From: an uncultured Bacilli bacterium
GTDB taxonomy: Bacteria; Bacillota_I; Bacilli_A; RF39; UBA660
Length of the DNA stretch: 64,000 nt
NCBI GenBank assembly: GCA_934168205.1
Contig: CAKPMX010000001.1
Coordinates: 434,001-498,000 of the forward strand
Reading direction: 5' to 3'
Shown piece by piece: positions 17,650-25,904 of the stretch. A model generated the notes under the pieces. The model had not been told where the DNA came from, searched no databases, and saw only the letters and a list, made by a program, of their open reading frames with translations. The translations under genes were made by a program, and so were the position numbers. Numbering within the stretch: position 1 is the stretch's first letter; each line of letters opens with the position of its first letter.

Positions 17650-18903
17650 ATGAAAGTTATTGAAATAGACGGAGGTCATAAACTAACAGGAAGTATTAGA
17701 GTTTCCGGAGCCAAAAACGCAACAGTTGCCCTTATACCAGCCGCAATATTAACAGATGAAGAAGTAACAATATGCAATGTCCCAGAAATAACAGATACAA
17801 ATGACCTATGTGCAATATTAAACACATTAAAAGTAGATATAAAAAGAGCAAGTGAAAGTATAATTATAAATCCAAGTAAGATGGAAAACACAGAAATAAC
17901 TGAAGAATTTTCAAAAAAATTAAGAGCGTCATATTACTTCATGGGTGCATTACTAGGAAAATATGGAAAAGCCGTTATGTATTTCCCAGGTGGATGTTCT
18001 ATAGGAGCTAGGCCAATAGACTTACACTTAAAAGGATTTGAAGCTTTAGGTGCGAAAGTAACTGTTGATAAAAATAAATATACAGTAGAAGCAACCGAAT
18101 TAAAAGGTGCCAATATATATTTAGATATTGCCTCAGTAGGAGCAACAATAAATATTATGTTAGCAGCCGTAAAAGCTAAAGGTAAAACAATAATAGATAA
18201 TGCCGCAAAAGAACCAGAAATAGTAAACGTTGCCACATTCCTAAATAACATGGGTGCAAGAATTACTGGAGCTGGAACTTCAACAATAAAAATAGAAGGA
18301 GTAGATTATCTTCATCAATGTTTTCATGAAGTAATACCAGACCGAATTGAAGCTGGAACATACATAATCATTGGTGCTTTATCAGGTGCTCCATTAAAAG
18401 TAGATAATATTATTCCAGAACACATTGATTCATTAATATCAAAATTAGAAGAGATAGGTGTTAACCTTGAACTTGGCTCAGATTACGTAATAATTAATTC
18501 TAAAGATTCGTATAAATCAACAAATATAAAAACAGCTGTATATCCAGGTTTTCCAACCGACTTGCAGCAACCATTCACCGTTCTTTTAACACAAAGTTCT
18601 GGTAAGTCAAAAGTAACCGAAACAATATGGGAAAATCGTTTTATGCATATCCCATACTTAAACGACCTGGGTGCCGACATTACAGTAAACAATCAAACAG
18701 CAACAATACTTGGCCCAACAAAATTAAAAGGTTGCCAAGTTGTCGCAACTGATCTTAGAGCGGGAGCTGCCATGATAGCAGCAGGATTAAAAGCCGATGG
18801 TAGAACAACAATAACAAATGCTGAACATATTTTAAGAGGATATGAAGATATAGTTGAAAAACTATCTGAAGTAGGTGCTAAAATAAGAATTAAAGAAATA
18901 TAA
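17650..18903 (+). CDS. murA: UDP-N-acetylglucosamine 1-carboxyvinyltransferase
   Basis: First committed step of peptidoglycan synthesis, transferring enolpyruvate from PEP to UDP-GlcNAc. The 417 residues carry Lys22-Asn23 in SGAKNATVAL and catalytic Cys116 in PGGCSIGARPIDLHL, the fosfomycin target, so a fosfomycin-sensitive form is expected. A GGAGGTG ribosome site precedes the ATG. It lies 27 bp after fba, probably in the same transcript. Confidence 0.96.
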   Translation: MKVIEIDGGHKLTGSIRVSGAKNATVALIPAAILTDEEVTICNVPEITDTNDLCAILNTLKVDIKRASESIIINPSKMENTEITEEFSKKLRASYYFMGALLGKYGKAVMYFPGGCSIGARPIDLHLKGFEALGAKVTVDKNKYTVEATELKGANIYLDIASVGATINIMLAAVKAKGKTIIDNAAKEPEIVNVATFLNNMGARITGAGTSTIKIEGVDYLHQCFHEVIPDRIEAGTYIIIGALSGAPLKVDNIIPEHIDSLISKLEEIGVNLELGSDYVIINSKDSYKSTNIKTAVYPGFPTDLQQPFTVLLTQSSGKSKVTETIWENRFMHIPYLNDLGADITVNNQTATILGPTKLKGCQVVATDLRAGAAMIAAGLKADGRTTITNAEHILRGYEDIVEKLSEVGAKIRIKEI

Positions 18904-18928
18904 TTATATAGTTATATTTCTTTTATTT
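18892..18928 (+). terminator. Intrinsic terminator after murA
   Basis: AAAGAAATATAA (18892-18903) pairs with TTATATTTCTTT (18912-18923), a 12-bp stem containing the murA stop codon, followed by T-rich sequence. It is AT-only apart from one pair, so strength is uncertain. Confidence 0.6.
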
Positions 18929-18938
18929 TGGAGGCGTT

Positions 18939-19682
18939 ATGAAGTTTATAAAAAAACACTATAAACTATTTATAAGTATTTTAGTATGCCTACTAGTATT
19001 TGTAATATTTAAAGAAAACAATAAAAACAACCAAAATTATTTATCATTAGGAGATGGCTTTGCCCTAGGAAAAGATTCATACGGACAAGTTGATTATGGC
19101 TACAGTGACTATTTAAAAGACTATTTACAAGAAAATGAATATTTAAATAGGTACATAAAATCATTTTCAGAAGAAACAATGTCCATAGCAGAATTAAAAA
19201 ACAAAATAATAGTTAATAAAAAAATAAATATAGGTAATCAAGAAATAAATTTAAAACAAGCTTTAAGAGAAAGTACTATTTTAACTCTTTCAATAGGATT
19301 AAATGATTTAATTTATCAAATAAGTATAGCCGATAATCTAACAGATAATAAATTAGATAAAATAATTACTAATATTGAAAAAAACTTTAATAGTCTAATT
19401 ATAGAACTAAAAAAATACTATCAATATGATATATATGTAATAGGATATTACAACATAAATTCAACTAATTACTTTCTAACAACAGGTATCAAAAAACTAA
19501 ACAATATATATGAAAATAATAAAGATATAATTTATATAGATATATATGAAGATTTTCAAAATAATAAAGATTTCCGTTCTAGAAAACAAAATATTTATCC
19601 AAATAGACATGGATATCAAGCAATTTCCAATAAAATAATAGATAAAATGTCTAAAAGACTTGAAAAACAAAAAAATAACTGA
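18939..19682 (+). CDS. SGNH/GDSL-fold membrane-anchored protein with altered catalytic residues
   Basis: This 247-residue protein has an N-terminal anchor (about 8-25) and an extracytoplasmic domain resembling SGNH/GDSL hydrolases: block I LSLGDGFALG (36-44) and block III SIGLNDLIY (Gly120/Asn122). The nucleophile position of GDS(L) reads Gly40, and the C-terminal D-x-x-H motif reads Q-N-I-Y (217-220) before PNRHGY. The fold seems kept, but the Ser-Asp-His triad is not visible, so it may be catalytically inactive or use other chemistry. It sits between murA and rpmE. Confidence 0.7.
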   Translation: MKFIKKHYKLFISILVCLLVFVIFKENNKNNQNYLSLGDGFALGKDSYGQVDYGYSDYLKDYLQENEYLNRYIKSFSEETMSIAELKNKIIVNKKINIGNQEINLKQALRESTILTLSIGLNDLIYQISIADNLTDNKLDKIITNIEKNFNSLIIELKKYYQYDIYVIGYYNINSTNYFLTTGIKKLNNIYENNKDIIYIDIYEDFQNNKDFRSRKQNIYPNRHGYQAISNKIIDKMSKRLEKQKNN

Positions 19683-19707
19683 TATACTAATAGCGCATTT
19701 AATTACT

Positions 19708-19724
19708 ATGACAAACGTTGTCAT
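19708..19724 (+). promoter_or_regulatory. Short hairpin in the rpmE leader
   Basis: ATGACAA and TTGTCAT (19708-19714 and 19718-19724) form a perfect 7-bp stem with a 3-base loop, ending 11 bp before the GGAAGGAGAG ribosome site of rpmE. A ribosomal-protein leader for L31 autoregulation is known in Firmicutes; whether this is one is inference. Confidence 0.4.
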
Positions 19725-19742
19725 GGCGGAAGGAGAGATCGT

Positions 19743-19961
19743 ATGAAAAAGGATATACATCCAACAATGGTAGATTGTAAAGTTACTTGCGCTTGTGGAG
19801 AAACATTTACAGTTAAATCAACAAAACCAGAAATAAGCGTTGAAGTTTGTTCAAAATGTCATCCATTCTATACAGGAAAACAAAGTAGAGCATCTCGTGC
19901 TGGTAGAGTAGATAAATTTAATAGAAAATATGGTTTAAATCAAAATGAAACTGCTGAATAA
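19743..19961 (+). CDS. rpmE: 50S ribosomal protein L31 (zinc-binding form)
   Basis: Large-subunit ribosomal protein of 72 residues. It begins MKKDIHPTMVDCKVTCACG and has the CxC and CSKCHPF cysteines of the zinc-binding (C+) form, so it would be the zinc-replete version. The ribosome site GGAAGGAGAG is strong. Its stop codon lies within an intrinsic terminator. Confidence 0.95.
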   Translation: MKKDIHPTMVDCKVTCACGETFTVKSTKPEISVEVCSKCHPFYTGKQSRASRAGRVDKFNRKYGLNQNETAE

Positions 19962-19973
19962 GCGGTTTTTTCT
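19949..19973 (+). terminator. Intrinsic terminator overlapping the rpmE stop
   Basis: AACTGCT (19949-19955) pairs with AGCGGTT (19961-19967) including one G-U pair, loop of five, followed by TTTTTC. Confidence 0.75.
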
Positions 19974-20013
19974 TTTCAAATTTATGTTATAATTACAAAG
20001 AGGAGATAAAAAT

Positions 20014-20457
20014 ATGAAGATAGGATTTGCTAGTGACCATAGAGGTTACAAATTAAAAAAAGAATTAATAGATGAATTAAAAAAAGAAAACTATGAAATA
20101 ATAGATTATGGAACTGATAGTGAAGAATCAACTGATTATCCAGACTATGCTTTTAAATTAGGAGAAAATGTTGCTAAAAAAAATGTTGATTTTGGAGTGG
20201 CTATTTGTGGCTCAGGTATAGGAATAAGTATTGCTTGTAACAAAGTAAAAGGTATTCGTTGCGCAAAAGTTTCAAACAAAGAAGAAGCTGAAGTAACTAG
20301 AATCGATAATGATTCAAACATAGTAGCATTTGGCGAAAAAACGTCGTTTGATGAAGCTATTGCTATAGTTAAAACATTTATTAATACAAAAAGTTCAGAT
20401 TTAGAAAAGCATAAAAGAAGAATTAATAAAATAAAAGAATATGAGGAAACACACTAA
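20014..20457 (+). CDS. rpiB: Ribose-5-phosphate isomerase B
   Basis: Interconverts ribose-5-phosphate and ribulose-5-phosphate in the pentose phosphate pathway. The 147 residues show GFASDHRGYKLKKEL at the N-terminus and the active-site block GVAICGSGIGISIACNK. An AGAGGAG site precedes the ATG. The B. subtilis counterpart (ywlF) lies in the same spoIIR-mntP neighbourhood. Confidence 0.93.
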   Translation: MKIGFASDHRGYKLKKELIDELKKENYEIIDYGTDSEESTDYPDYAFKLGENVAKKNVDFGVAICGSGIGISIACNKVKGIRCAKVSNKEEAEVTRIDNDSNIVAFGEKTSFDEAIAIVKTFINTKSSDLEKHKRRINKIKEYEETH

Positions 20458-20654
20458 TGTCAGGTAAATTTTTTCTATATGTAGCTGTAACTATTTTAGT
20501 AATCTGGTCATTAGATTCCGTAAATATAAATCAAATTTTCAAAAAAAATAAAATAATTCAAGCAAGAGTATTTTACTTCTTGCTAGGTATTTCAATGATT
20601 TATCTAGTAACTAATTTCATAATGGATTTATTTACTTCTGGAAAAATTTTTTAA
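20457..20654 (+). CDS. ywzB: DUF1146 family membrane protein (YwzB-like)
   Basis: This 65-residue protein has two membrane helices (about 4-19 and 37-57) with the family block QARVFYFLLGISMIYLV between them. YwzB has no established function. The start overlaps the rpiB stop by one base. In B. subtilis ywzB lies in the ywzB-murAA-spoIID-spoIIQ-mbl region, and here it directly precedes spoIIQ and mbl, which supports the call. Confidence 0.75.
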   Translation: MSGKFFLYVAVTILVIWSLDSVNINQIFKKNKIIQARVFYFLLGISMIYLVTNFIMDLFTSGKIF

Positions 20655-20704
20655 AAGAAGTATAAATCTTTTTTTTTGGTTAAAACTTATAATGAGGTGA
20701 AAAA

Positions 20705-21337
20705 ATGGTAAAAAGAAAATTAAAATCCTTTGTAATACCGAGTATTGCTGTTTTTTTAATAATAGTAGGTGCATTCATTAGTATTGTAAACATGAAAGAC
20801 ACAGGAAAAGATGAAGAACTAAGTAATGTTGATTTTGTAACTAACACAATTCTAAATGATGATGTAGCTGTTATTAATACTAGTACAAAAGTAATTAATC
20901 CATATACTGATCAAACAGTAACAATAGGAAAATCATTTTATGATTTCAAAGGAACTGCAGAACAACAAGAAAAATCTATTATCTATCATGACAATACATA
21001 TTTACAAAATACAGGAATAGATTTTATAAGTCAAAACGTATTTGAAGTAGTATCAGTATTACCAGGAACAGTAGCAGATGTTAGCGATAATGAAAGTTTA
21101 GGTAAAACAGTTCAAATAAAACATGACAATGGATACGTATCAGTATATCAAAGTTTATCAGAAGTTTCGGTTAAAAAAGGAGATAGTATTAATCAAGGAC
21201 AAGTAATAGGCAAGTCTGGTACTAATGAACTAGATAAAGAAATAGGAAACCATTTACATTTTGAGTTTTATGCCAATGGTCAAATCGTAGATCCTACCCT
21301 TTATTTAGATAAAGAGTTATCAAAAAACAAAGAGTAA
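20705..21337 (+). CDS. spoIIQ: SpoIIQ-type protein with degenerate M23/LytM domain
   Basis: In spore formers SpoIIQ sits in the forespore membrane, pairs with SpoIIIAH and forms the feeding channel during engulfment. The 210 residues have one N-terminal helix (about 10-28) and a LytM-like domain (about 118-200). It contains the SpoIIQ-like stretch VYQSLSEVSVKKGD followed by GQVIGKSGTN and NHLHFEF. The first zinc-ligand motif HxxxD is absent (NTGID instead), as in the catalytically inactive B. subtilis protein. The place between ywzB and mbl is also the B. subtilis order. spoIIID and spoIID, present there in Bacillus, are missing here. Confidence 0.82.
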   Translation: MVKRKLKSFVIPSIAVFLIIVGAFISIVNMKDTGKDEELSNVDFVTNTILNDDVAVINTSTKVINPYTDQTVTIGKSFYDFKGTAEQQEKSIIYHDNTYLQNTGIDFISQNVFEVVSVLPGTVADVSDNESLGKTVQIKHDNGYVSVYQSLSEVSVKKGDSINQGQVIGKSGTNELDKEIGNHLHFEFYANGQIVDPTLYLDKELSKNKE

Positions 21338-21357
21338 TACTATATTACTCTTTTTTT
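21329..21357 (+). terminator. Intrinsic terminator after spoIIQ
   Basis: AAAGAGTAAT (21329-21338) pairs perfectly with ATTACTCTTT (21344-21353) across a 5-base loop, followed by a T run. The stem includes the stop codon. Confidence 0.85.
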
Positions 21358-21430
21358 AATAAAAAAAGACGAAGAATAATATATTATAAGTAAAAGAGAT
21401 GTGATAAAATTAAAAAGAAAGGAATGTGAC

Positions 21431-22432
21431 ATGATGTTAGCAAAAGATATAGGTATAGATTTAGGAACGGCAAACGTTTTAATATATATAAAAGGACAAG
21501 GTATTGTTTTAAATGAACCGAGTATTGTTGCTGTTGAGACAGAGACAAAAAAAGTAATAGCGGTAGGAGAATCGGCAAGAGAAATGTTAGGAAGAACACC
21601 GGGTAAAATAAAAGCCATCAAACCAATGAAAGATGGTGTTATTGCTGACTTTGAAATTACTGAAATAATGCTAAATGAATTCATTAAGAAAATAAAGGCT
21701 AGAAATTTATTTTCAAGACCTAGAATATTAATTTGTTGTCCTACAAATATTACACAAGTTGAAAAAAACGCTATTAAAGAAGCAGCTGAACGAACCGGTG
21801 CAAGAAGAGTTTACATAGAAGAAGAACCAAAGGTAGCGGCTATCGGTGCTGGCATGGACATATCAAAACCAGAAGCAAACATGGTAGTAGACATTGGTGG
21901 AGGAACAACCGATATAGCGATTCTATCACTCAACGGTATAGTTGTCTCATCATCAATAAAATTAGCAGGTAATGTATTTGATCAAGATATAATAAGATAC
22001 ATCAGAGATAAATATAAACTTCTCATTGGTGAAAAAACAGCAGAAGACATCAAAATAAACTTTGCTACGGTTTATAAACCAAGTCGTAAGCAAAAGAAGG
22101 AAATAAAAGGAAGAAGTTTAATAACCGGCTTACCATCAATAATAGAAATTACTCAAGATGAAACAACAGAAGCACTAAAAGAAAGTACAGCAAAAATTAT
22201 CAAAGAAACAATAGCTGTATTAGAACAAGCAGATCCAGAGTTATCCGCAGATATTGTGGAAAAAGGTATTGTTCTAACCGGTGGTGGAGCTCTTTTAAAA
22301 GGTTTGATTAACTTGTTTGAACAAGAATTAAAAGTGCCAATACTTATCGCAACTTCTCCATTAACTTGTGTTGCTGAAGGAACAGGGGTACTTTTAGATG
22401 ATATAAAAAGTTTAGAAAATGACCAAAATTAG
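21431..22432 (+). CDS. mbl: MreB-family actin-like cell-shape protein (Mbl)
   Basis: Actin homologue that organises the elongasome and side-wall synthesis. The 333 residues include IGIDLGTANVLIY, VDIGGGTTDIAIL and LTGGGALLKGL, the phosphate/adenosine motifs of the MreB family. I chose the ATG at 21431, with AAAGG 8 bases upstream; the second ATG (21434) is also possible. Adjacent spoIIQ points to Mbl rather than MreB, and mreC/D are not adjacent. Confidence 0.92.
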   Translation: MMLAKDIGIDLGTANVLIYIKGQGIVLNEPSIVAVETETKKVIAVGESAREMLGRTPGKIKAIKPMKDGVIADFEITEIMLNEFIKKIKARNLFSRPRILICCPTNITQVEKNAIKEAAERTGARRVYIEEEPKVAAIGAGMDISKPEANMVVDIGGGTTDIAILSLNGIVVSSSIKLAGNVFDQDIIRYIRDKYKLLIGEKTAEDIKINFATVYKPSRKQKKEIKGRSLITGLPSIIEITQDETTEALKESTAKIIKETIAVLEQADPELSADIVEKGIVLTGGGALLKGLINLFEQELKVPILIATSPLTCVAEGTGVLLDDIKSLENDQN

Positions 22433-22450
22433 ACTAGGTCATTTTTGTTT
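22416..22450 (+). terminator. Intrinsic terminator after mbl
   Basis: AAAATGACC (22416-22424) pairs with GGTCATTTT (22437-22445) across a 12-base loop, followed by T-rich sequence. The mbl stop is in the loop. Confidence 0.8.
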
Positions 22451-22486
22451 TTAGTTACAAAATAGCCCATAGTTAATAGTTTATTC

Positions 22487-22514
22487 TTGCGTATATACTG
22501 AAATTTGGTATAAT
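22487..22514 (+). promoter_or_regulatory. Promoter of tagO
   Basis: TTGCGT (22487-22492), a 16-bp spacer and TATAAT (22509-22514) lie just before the tagO ribosome site. Confidence 0.55.
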
Positions 22515-22528
22515 TAAAGGTGAAAGAA

Positions 22529-23635
22529 GTGAAAAACATGAGAACACAAATTCTTGAATCAAGTAAAATTGTTCTGGTAACATTTCTTTTTTCTGCGTTA
22601 ATAATGATTCTAATGAAAAAAGTTGCCGTCCATATTGGTGCTATGGACATACCAAGAACTGAAGAAGGAAATAGACATATTCATAAAGTCGCCACTCCAA
22701 AACTTGGTGGAGTTGGAATATTTCTATCATTCCTGTTTGGATATATGCTATTTGGCGAGCAAAGTATAAGGATGAATTCAATTTTGATAGGTAGTTTTAT
22801 AATAATCTTAACCGGAATAGTTGATGATATAAAACCAATACGACCATATCAAAAGCTACTTGGTCATATAGTTGCCGCCTCAGTAATCACATTTTATGGT
22901 GGAATACGTCTTGATGATATTACTGCGTTTGGCTTTTATATTGACTTTGGCATAATGGCTTATCCATTAACAATATTATTTTTAATAGCGTGTACCAATA
23001 TAATTAATTTAATAGATGGTCTTGATGGCCTCTCTGGTGGTATTTGTAGTATATTTTATTTAACAATTGGTATAATTGGATTTTTTCAAGGTAGATATGG
23101 AAGTTTAGTAATGATATTAACGTTTATTATGTTAGGATCAACATTGGGATTTTTATTGCATAACTTTCATCCAGCGAAAATATTTGCTGGTGACTGTGCA
23201 ACATTTATGGGTTTCATTATTGGAGTAATAACTTTACTCGAATTCAAAGGCCCGGCGCTTATATCGTTTTTTGTACCAGTTACAATATTAGGTATACCAA
23301 TATTAGATACTCTATTTGCTATAATAAGAAGATTATTGCGAGGACAACCACCATTTCAAGCCGATAAAGAACATTTACATCATCAATTATTAGGAATGAA
23401 TTTTTCACAACAAACTACAGTATTAATTATTTATGGAATAAACATTTTATTTGCTACAGCTTCAATACTATATACATTAAAAGATCCATTTGTTGGAAAG
23501 ATTATATATATAATAATATTGATTATGGTTTTATGGTTTGTGTTCCATACAACAATAATATCCGACAAAAGTCCACAAATAACACAAAAAATCGAATCAA
23601 AACTAGGATTATCAAAAAAGAAAGCAAAAAAATAA
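22529..23635 (+). CDS. tagO: Undecaprenyl-phosphate GlcNAc-1-phosphate transferase (TagO/WecA family)
   Basis: Polytopic membrane enzyme that transfers GlcNAc-1-P to undecaprenyl phosphate, starting wall teichoic acid or other wall glycopolymers. The 368 residues show about ten hydrophobic helices, TPKLGGVGIFLS, GIVDDIKPI, NLIDGLDGLSGG and a late HHQLL motif, all typical of the family. The likely start is GTG at 22529, eight bases after AAAGG; an ATG at 22538 is the alternative. A wall-polymer starter enzyme fits the SLH-domain protein downstream, which needs a wall polymer to bind. Confidence 0.9.
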   Translation: MKNMRTQILESSKIVLVTFLFSALIMILMKKVAVHIGAMDIPRTEEGNRHIHKVATPKLGGVGIFLSFLFGYMLFGEQSIRMNSILIGSFIIILTGIVDDIKPIRPYQKLLGHIVAASVITFYGGIRLDDITAFGFYIDFGIMAYPLTILFLIACTNIINLIDGLDGLSGGICSIFYLTIGIIGFFQGRYGSLVMILTFIMLGSTLGFLLHNFHPAKIFAGDCATFMGFIIGVITLLEFKGPALISFFVPVTILGIPILDTLFAIIRRLLRGQPPFQADKEHLHHQLLGMNFSQQTTVLIIYGINILFATASILYTLKDPFVGKIIYIIILIMVLWFVFHTTIISDKSPQITQKIESKLGLSKKKAKK

Positions 23636-23640
23636 GCTAA

Positions 23641-23667
23641 AGAGTACTCTACAAAAGTACTCTTTTT
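23641..23667 (+). terminator. Intrinsic terminator after tagO
   Basis: AGAGTACT (23641-23648) pairs with AGTACTCT (23656-23663), followed by TTTT. Confidence 0.82.
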
Positions 23668-23711
23668 AAATTAACTTAAAGAATTGGAAAAATCTGGAAA
23701 AGGAGGATAAT

Positions 23712-24443
23712 ATGATTAATTTTATAATATGTGAAGATGAAGATGTTTTAGCATCTAAATACATAAATGTAATAGATAAGTTTATGATGAACAATGATGC
23801 TGAATATAAGATTCATAGATATACAGGATATACAAAAGATTGGGAAGATTATGCCAAAAATGAAAAAGAATTTAAAATATATATCTTAGATATTAAAACA
23901 AAAGAAGGATCAGGAATAGATGCAGCTAGAAAAATCAGAGAAGAATTTGATGACTGGGTTTCAATGATAATAATTGTAACAGCATATTCTGAATATAAAT
24001 ATGAAGCTATGAGTAAACGTTTGATGTTAGTAGATTTTATTAATAAGCTGTATGACTTTGAACAAAAATTACAGGAAGCTTTGTTAATATGTATGAAGCA
24101 TTATAATAAGAAGTTTAAAAGTATAAAATACAACTATCGTAATATTTCATACAATATTGAATTACGATATATACTGTATATCGAAAAAGAACCCGGCACA
24201 AAGAGAAGTAAAGTCAAAACTGAACATGGCGACTTCTATATCCAAGGACCGTTAGACGATATAATGAAACAACTAGATGAACGATTTAGAAAATGTGGTA
24301 GAAGCCTAATTATAAATATAGAACAAGTTGAACGTTATAATACAAAATCAAACACAGTAATATTCAATAATAATGAAAGATTAACATCTGTACCAAGAGA
24401 AAAGAGAAAGGAGTTAGAAAGATATGTTAGAGGTTTGGACTAA
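23712..24443 (+). CDS. LytTR-family response regulator (AgrA-like)
   Basis: Two-component response regulator of 243 residues. The receiver domain has the acidic pair at the start (CEDED) and phospho-acceptor Asp60 in IYILDIKTKEG. The C-terminal LytTR DNA-binding domain spans about 135-240, with RRSLIIN-like and VPREKRKEL elements. An AAGGAGG site precedes the ATG. It overlaps the kinase gene by 20 bp and faces agrD-agrB across a shared terminator, so it is the response regulator of the local agr system. Confidence 0.9.
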   Translation: MINFIICEDEDVLASKYINVIDKFMMNNDAEYKIHRYTGYTKDWEDYAKNEKEFKIYILDIKTKEGSGIDAARKIREEFDDWVSMIIIVTAYSEYKYEAMSKRLMLVDFINKLYDFEQKLQEALLICMKHYNKKFKSIKYNYRNISYNIELRYILYIEKEPGTKRSKVKTEHGDFYIQGPLDDIMKQLDERFRKCGRSLIINIEQVERYNTKSNTVIFNNNERLTSVPREKRKELERYVRGLD

Positions 24444-25728
24444 ATTTACATGTGCATTAATAATGACAATATACGGAATATATGTTATTAAAAAAGTTAC
24501 TAATAAAGAAATTAAAATATTAAGTGTAAAAACGATACTTGGTATATTGTTGTTATGCATATCAACAGTAGTTATTTCTAAAAATGAATATGCAGGAATA
24601 GGAACAATAGCCATTTTTGCATTGCAAATCATTGTATATAAAGAAATATTCGAAATAAATGTTGAAGAATCACTTATAGTGTGTGGGATATTGATGGTAC
24701 TAACTTTTGTTGGTGATGTTATTGGTGGTTTAATTCTGAGAAACTTTTATAGTGTTAATGAGTTTAGAAAAATACCATCAGTTAGAATAGCTGCAAATGT
24801 TTTAGTAGCTCTATTCGGCATAATTGCTACCAATATAAAATTTGTACTTATTCAATTAAGAAGTTTTTACGAAAACATTTCAAAAAACAAATCTATATCA
24901 AATACTTTATTTATAATATTGCTAATAGTAGGATTAACTTCATTATTACAAAATACAACAAAAACATCAGGTATGAACACAAATTACTTGATTAATATAG
25001 CAATAATGATTATATTTTTTGTTTTAGCATATTTATTCATACGTAGCAAAAATAGCTATGACAAATTAAATTCTGAATATGAAAGTATGTTTAATTATGT
25101 TCAAAATTTTGAAGACTGGATAGAAAAAGAACAATTAAATCGTCATGAATATAAAAATCAATTAGCTGTTCTACGCTGCTTAACTAGTGAAAAGAAAGTA
25201 AAAGATAAAATAGATGAAATTTTAGAGGACAGTATTAATGTTGAAGGCGAAGTAGTTCATCAACTTAAGACGTTGCCAAAGGGTGGTATCAAAGGTCTTA
25301 TGTATTACAAGTCTGCTATTGCTCAAAAAAATAAAATTGATTTAACTGTAAATATTAGTTTAGAGCTACATTCAATATTATCTAAATTATCCGGAAAGGA
25401 AGTTAAAGTGTTATGTCATTTAATAGGAATCTATTTTGATAACGCAATCGAAGCAGCTAAAGAAACTAGGAAGAAAAAGGTTTTAATAGAAATATATGAA
25501 ATTAAAGATCGTGTTACTTTTGTATTTTCTAATACCTTTAAAAAGGCAAAAAACTTTGATGATAGAAATAAGAAAGGTGTTTCAACTAAAGGAGAAGGTC
25601 ATGGTAATGGATTATATTATGCTTCAAAAATAATAGGTCAAAATCCTTGGCTAAGTCAAAAGCAGGAAGTTATAGATAAATACTATATTCAACAAATTAT
25701 TGTAACACGAAAAAACGACCGTAAATAA
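24424..25728 (+). CDS. agrC: AgrC-like peptide-sensing histidine kinase
   Basis: Membrane histidine kinase of 434 residues: six or seven N-terminal membrane helices (to about 205), a coiled linker, an HPK10-type H-box LNRHEYKNQL with phospho-acceptor His241, and a HATPase_c domain with N-box DNAIEAA and glycine box GEGHGNGLYY. The class matches AgrC, which binds cyclic autoinducing peptides. Gene order regulator then kinase is reversed relative to staphylococcal agrCA. The signal is probably the AgrD product encoded convergently just downstream. Confidence 0.9.
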   Translation: MLEVWTKFTCALIMTIYGIYVIKKVTNKEIKILSVKTILGILLLCISTVVISKNEYAGIGTIAIFALQIIVYKEIFEINVEESLIVCGILMVLTFVGDVIGGLILRNFYSVNEFRKIPSVRIAANVLVALFGIIATNIKFVLIQLRSFYENISKNKSISNTLFIILLIVGLTSLLQNTTKTSGMNTNYLINIAIMIIFFVLAYLFIRSKNSYDKLNSEYESMFNYVQNFEDWIEKEQLNRHEYKNQLAVLRCLTSEKKVKDKIDEILEDSINVEGEVVHQLKTLPKGGIKGLMYYKSAIAQKNKIDLTVNISLELHSILSKLSGKEVKVLCHLIGIYFDNAIEAAKETRKKKVLIEIYEIKDRVTFVFSNTFKKAKNFDDRNKKGVSTKGEGHGNGLYYASKIIGQNPWLSQKQEVIDKYYIQQIIVTRKNDRK

Positions 25729-25746
25729 TCAGTCGTTTTCTTTTTT
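25711..25746. terminator. Bidirectional terminator between agrC and agrD
   Basis: AAAACGAC (25712-25719) pairs with GTCGTTTT (25732-25739), with A-rich and T-rich flanks on both sides. It serves the two convergent halves of the agr locus. Confidence 0.8.
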
Positions 25747-25864
25747 AATCACAAAGACATTTCATAGCTTTTGGCTCATCTACAACAATCCAAATACATC
25801 CCAAACTAGCAGCTCCTGTAGCCATCATAGCAATAGCACTTAATAAATACGCGATTTTTTTCAA
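25745..25864 (-). CDS. agrD: AgrD-like autoinducing peptide precursor (39 aa, TTG start)
   Basis: A short ORF reads MKKIAYLLSAIAMMATGAAS, then LGCIWIVVDEPKAMKCLCD. It has the AgrD layout: basic, amphipathic N-terminal leader, a core with a single internal Cys23 followed by hydrophobic residues (CIWIV), and an acidic/proline tail beginning DEPK. The likely mature signal is a thiolactone in which Cys23 is joined to the residue four positions on (C-I-W-I-V), or five if the ring is CIWIVV. The TTG start follows a perfect AAGGAGG by 8 bases. It lies 40 bp downstream of agrB on the same strand. Confidence 0.85.
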   Translation of the reverse strand: MKKIAYLLSAIAMMATGAASLGCIWIVVDEPKAMKCLCD

Positions 25865-25904
25865 AATAGTTTCCTCCTTAATTAAAATATATATGCTAAA
25901 AATA

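Noticed and set aside
20660..20686. SigF promoter (GTATA...GGTTAAAAC) before spoIIQ
   Set aside because: The spacer is 13 bp instead of about 15 and the -10 match is poor, so I do not list it as a feature.
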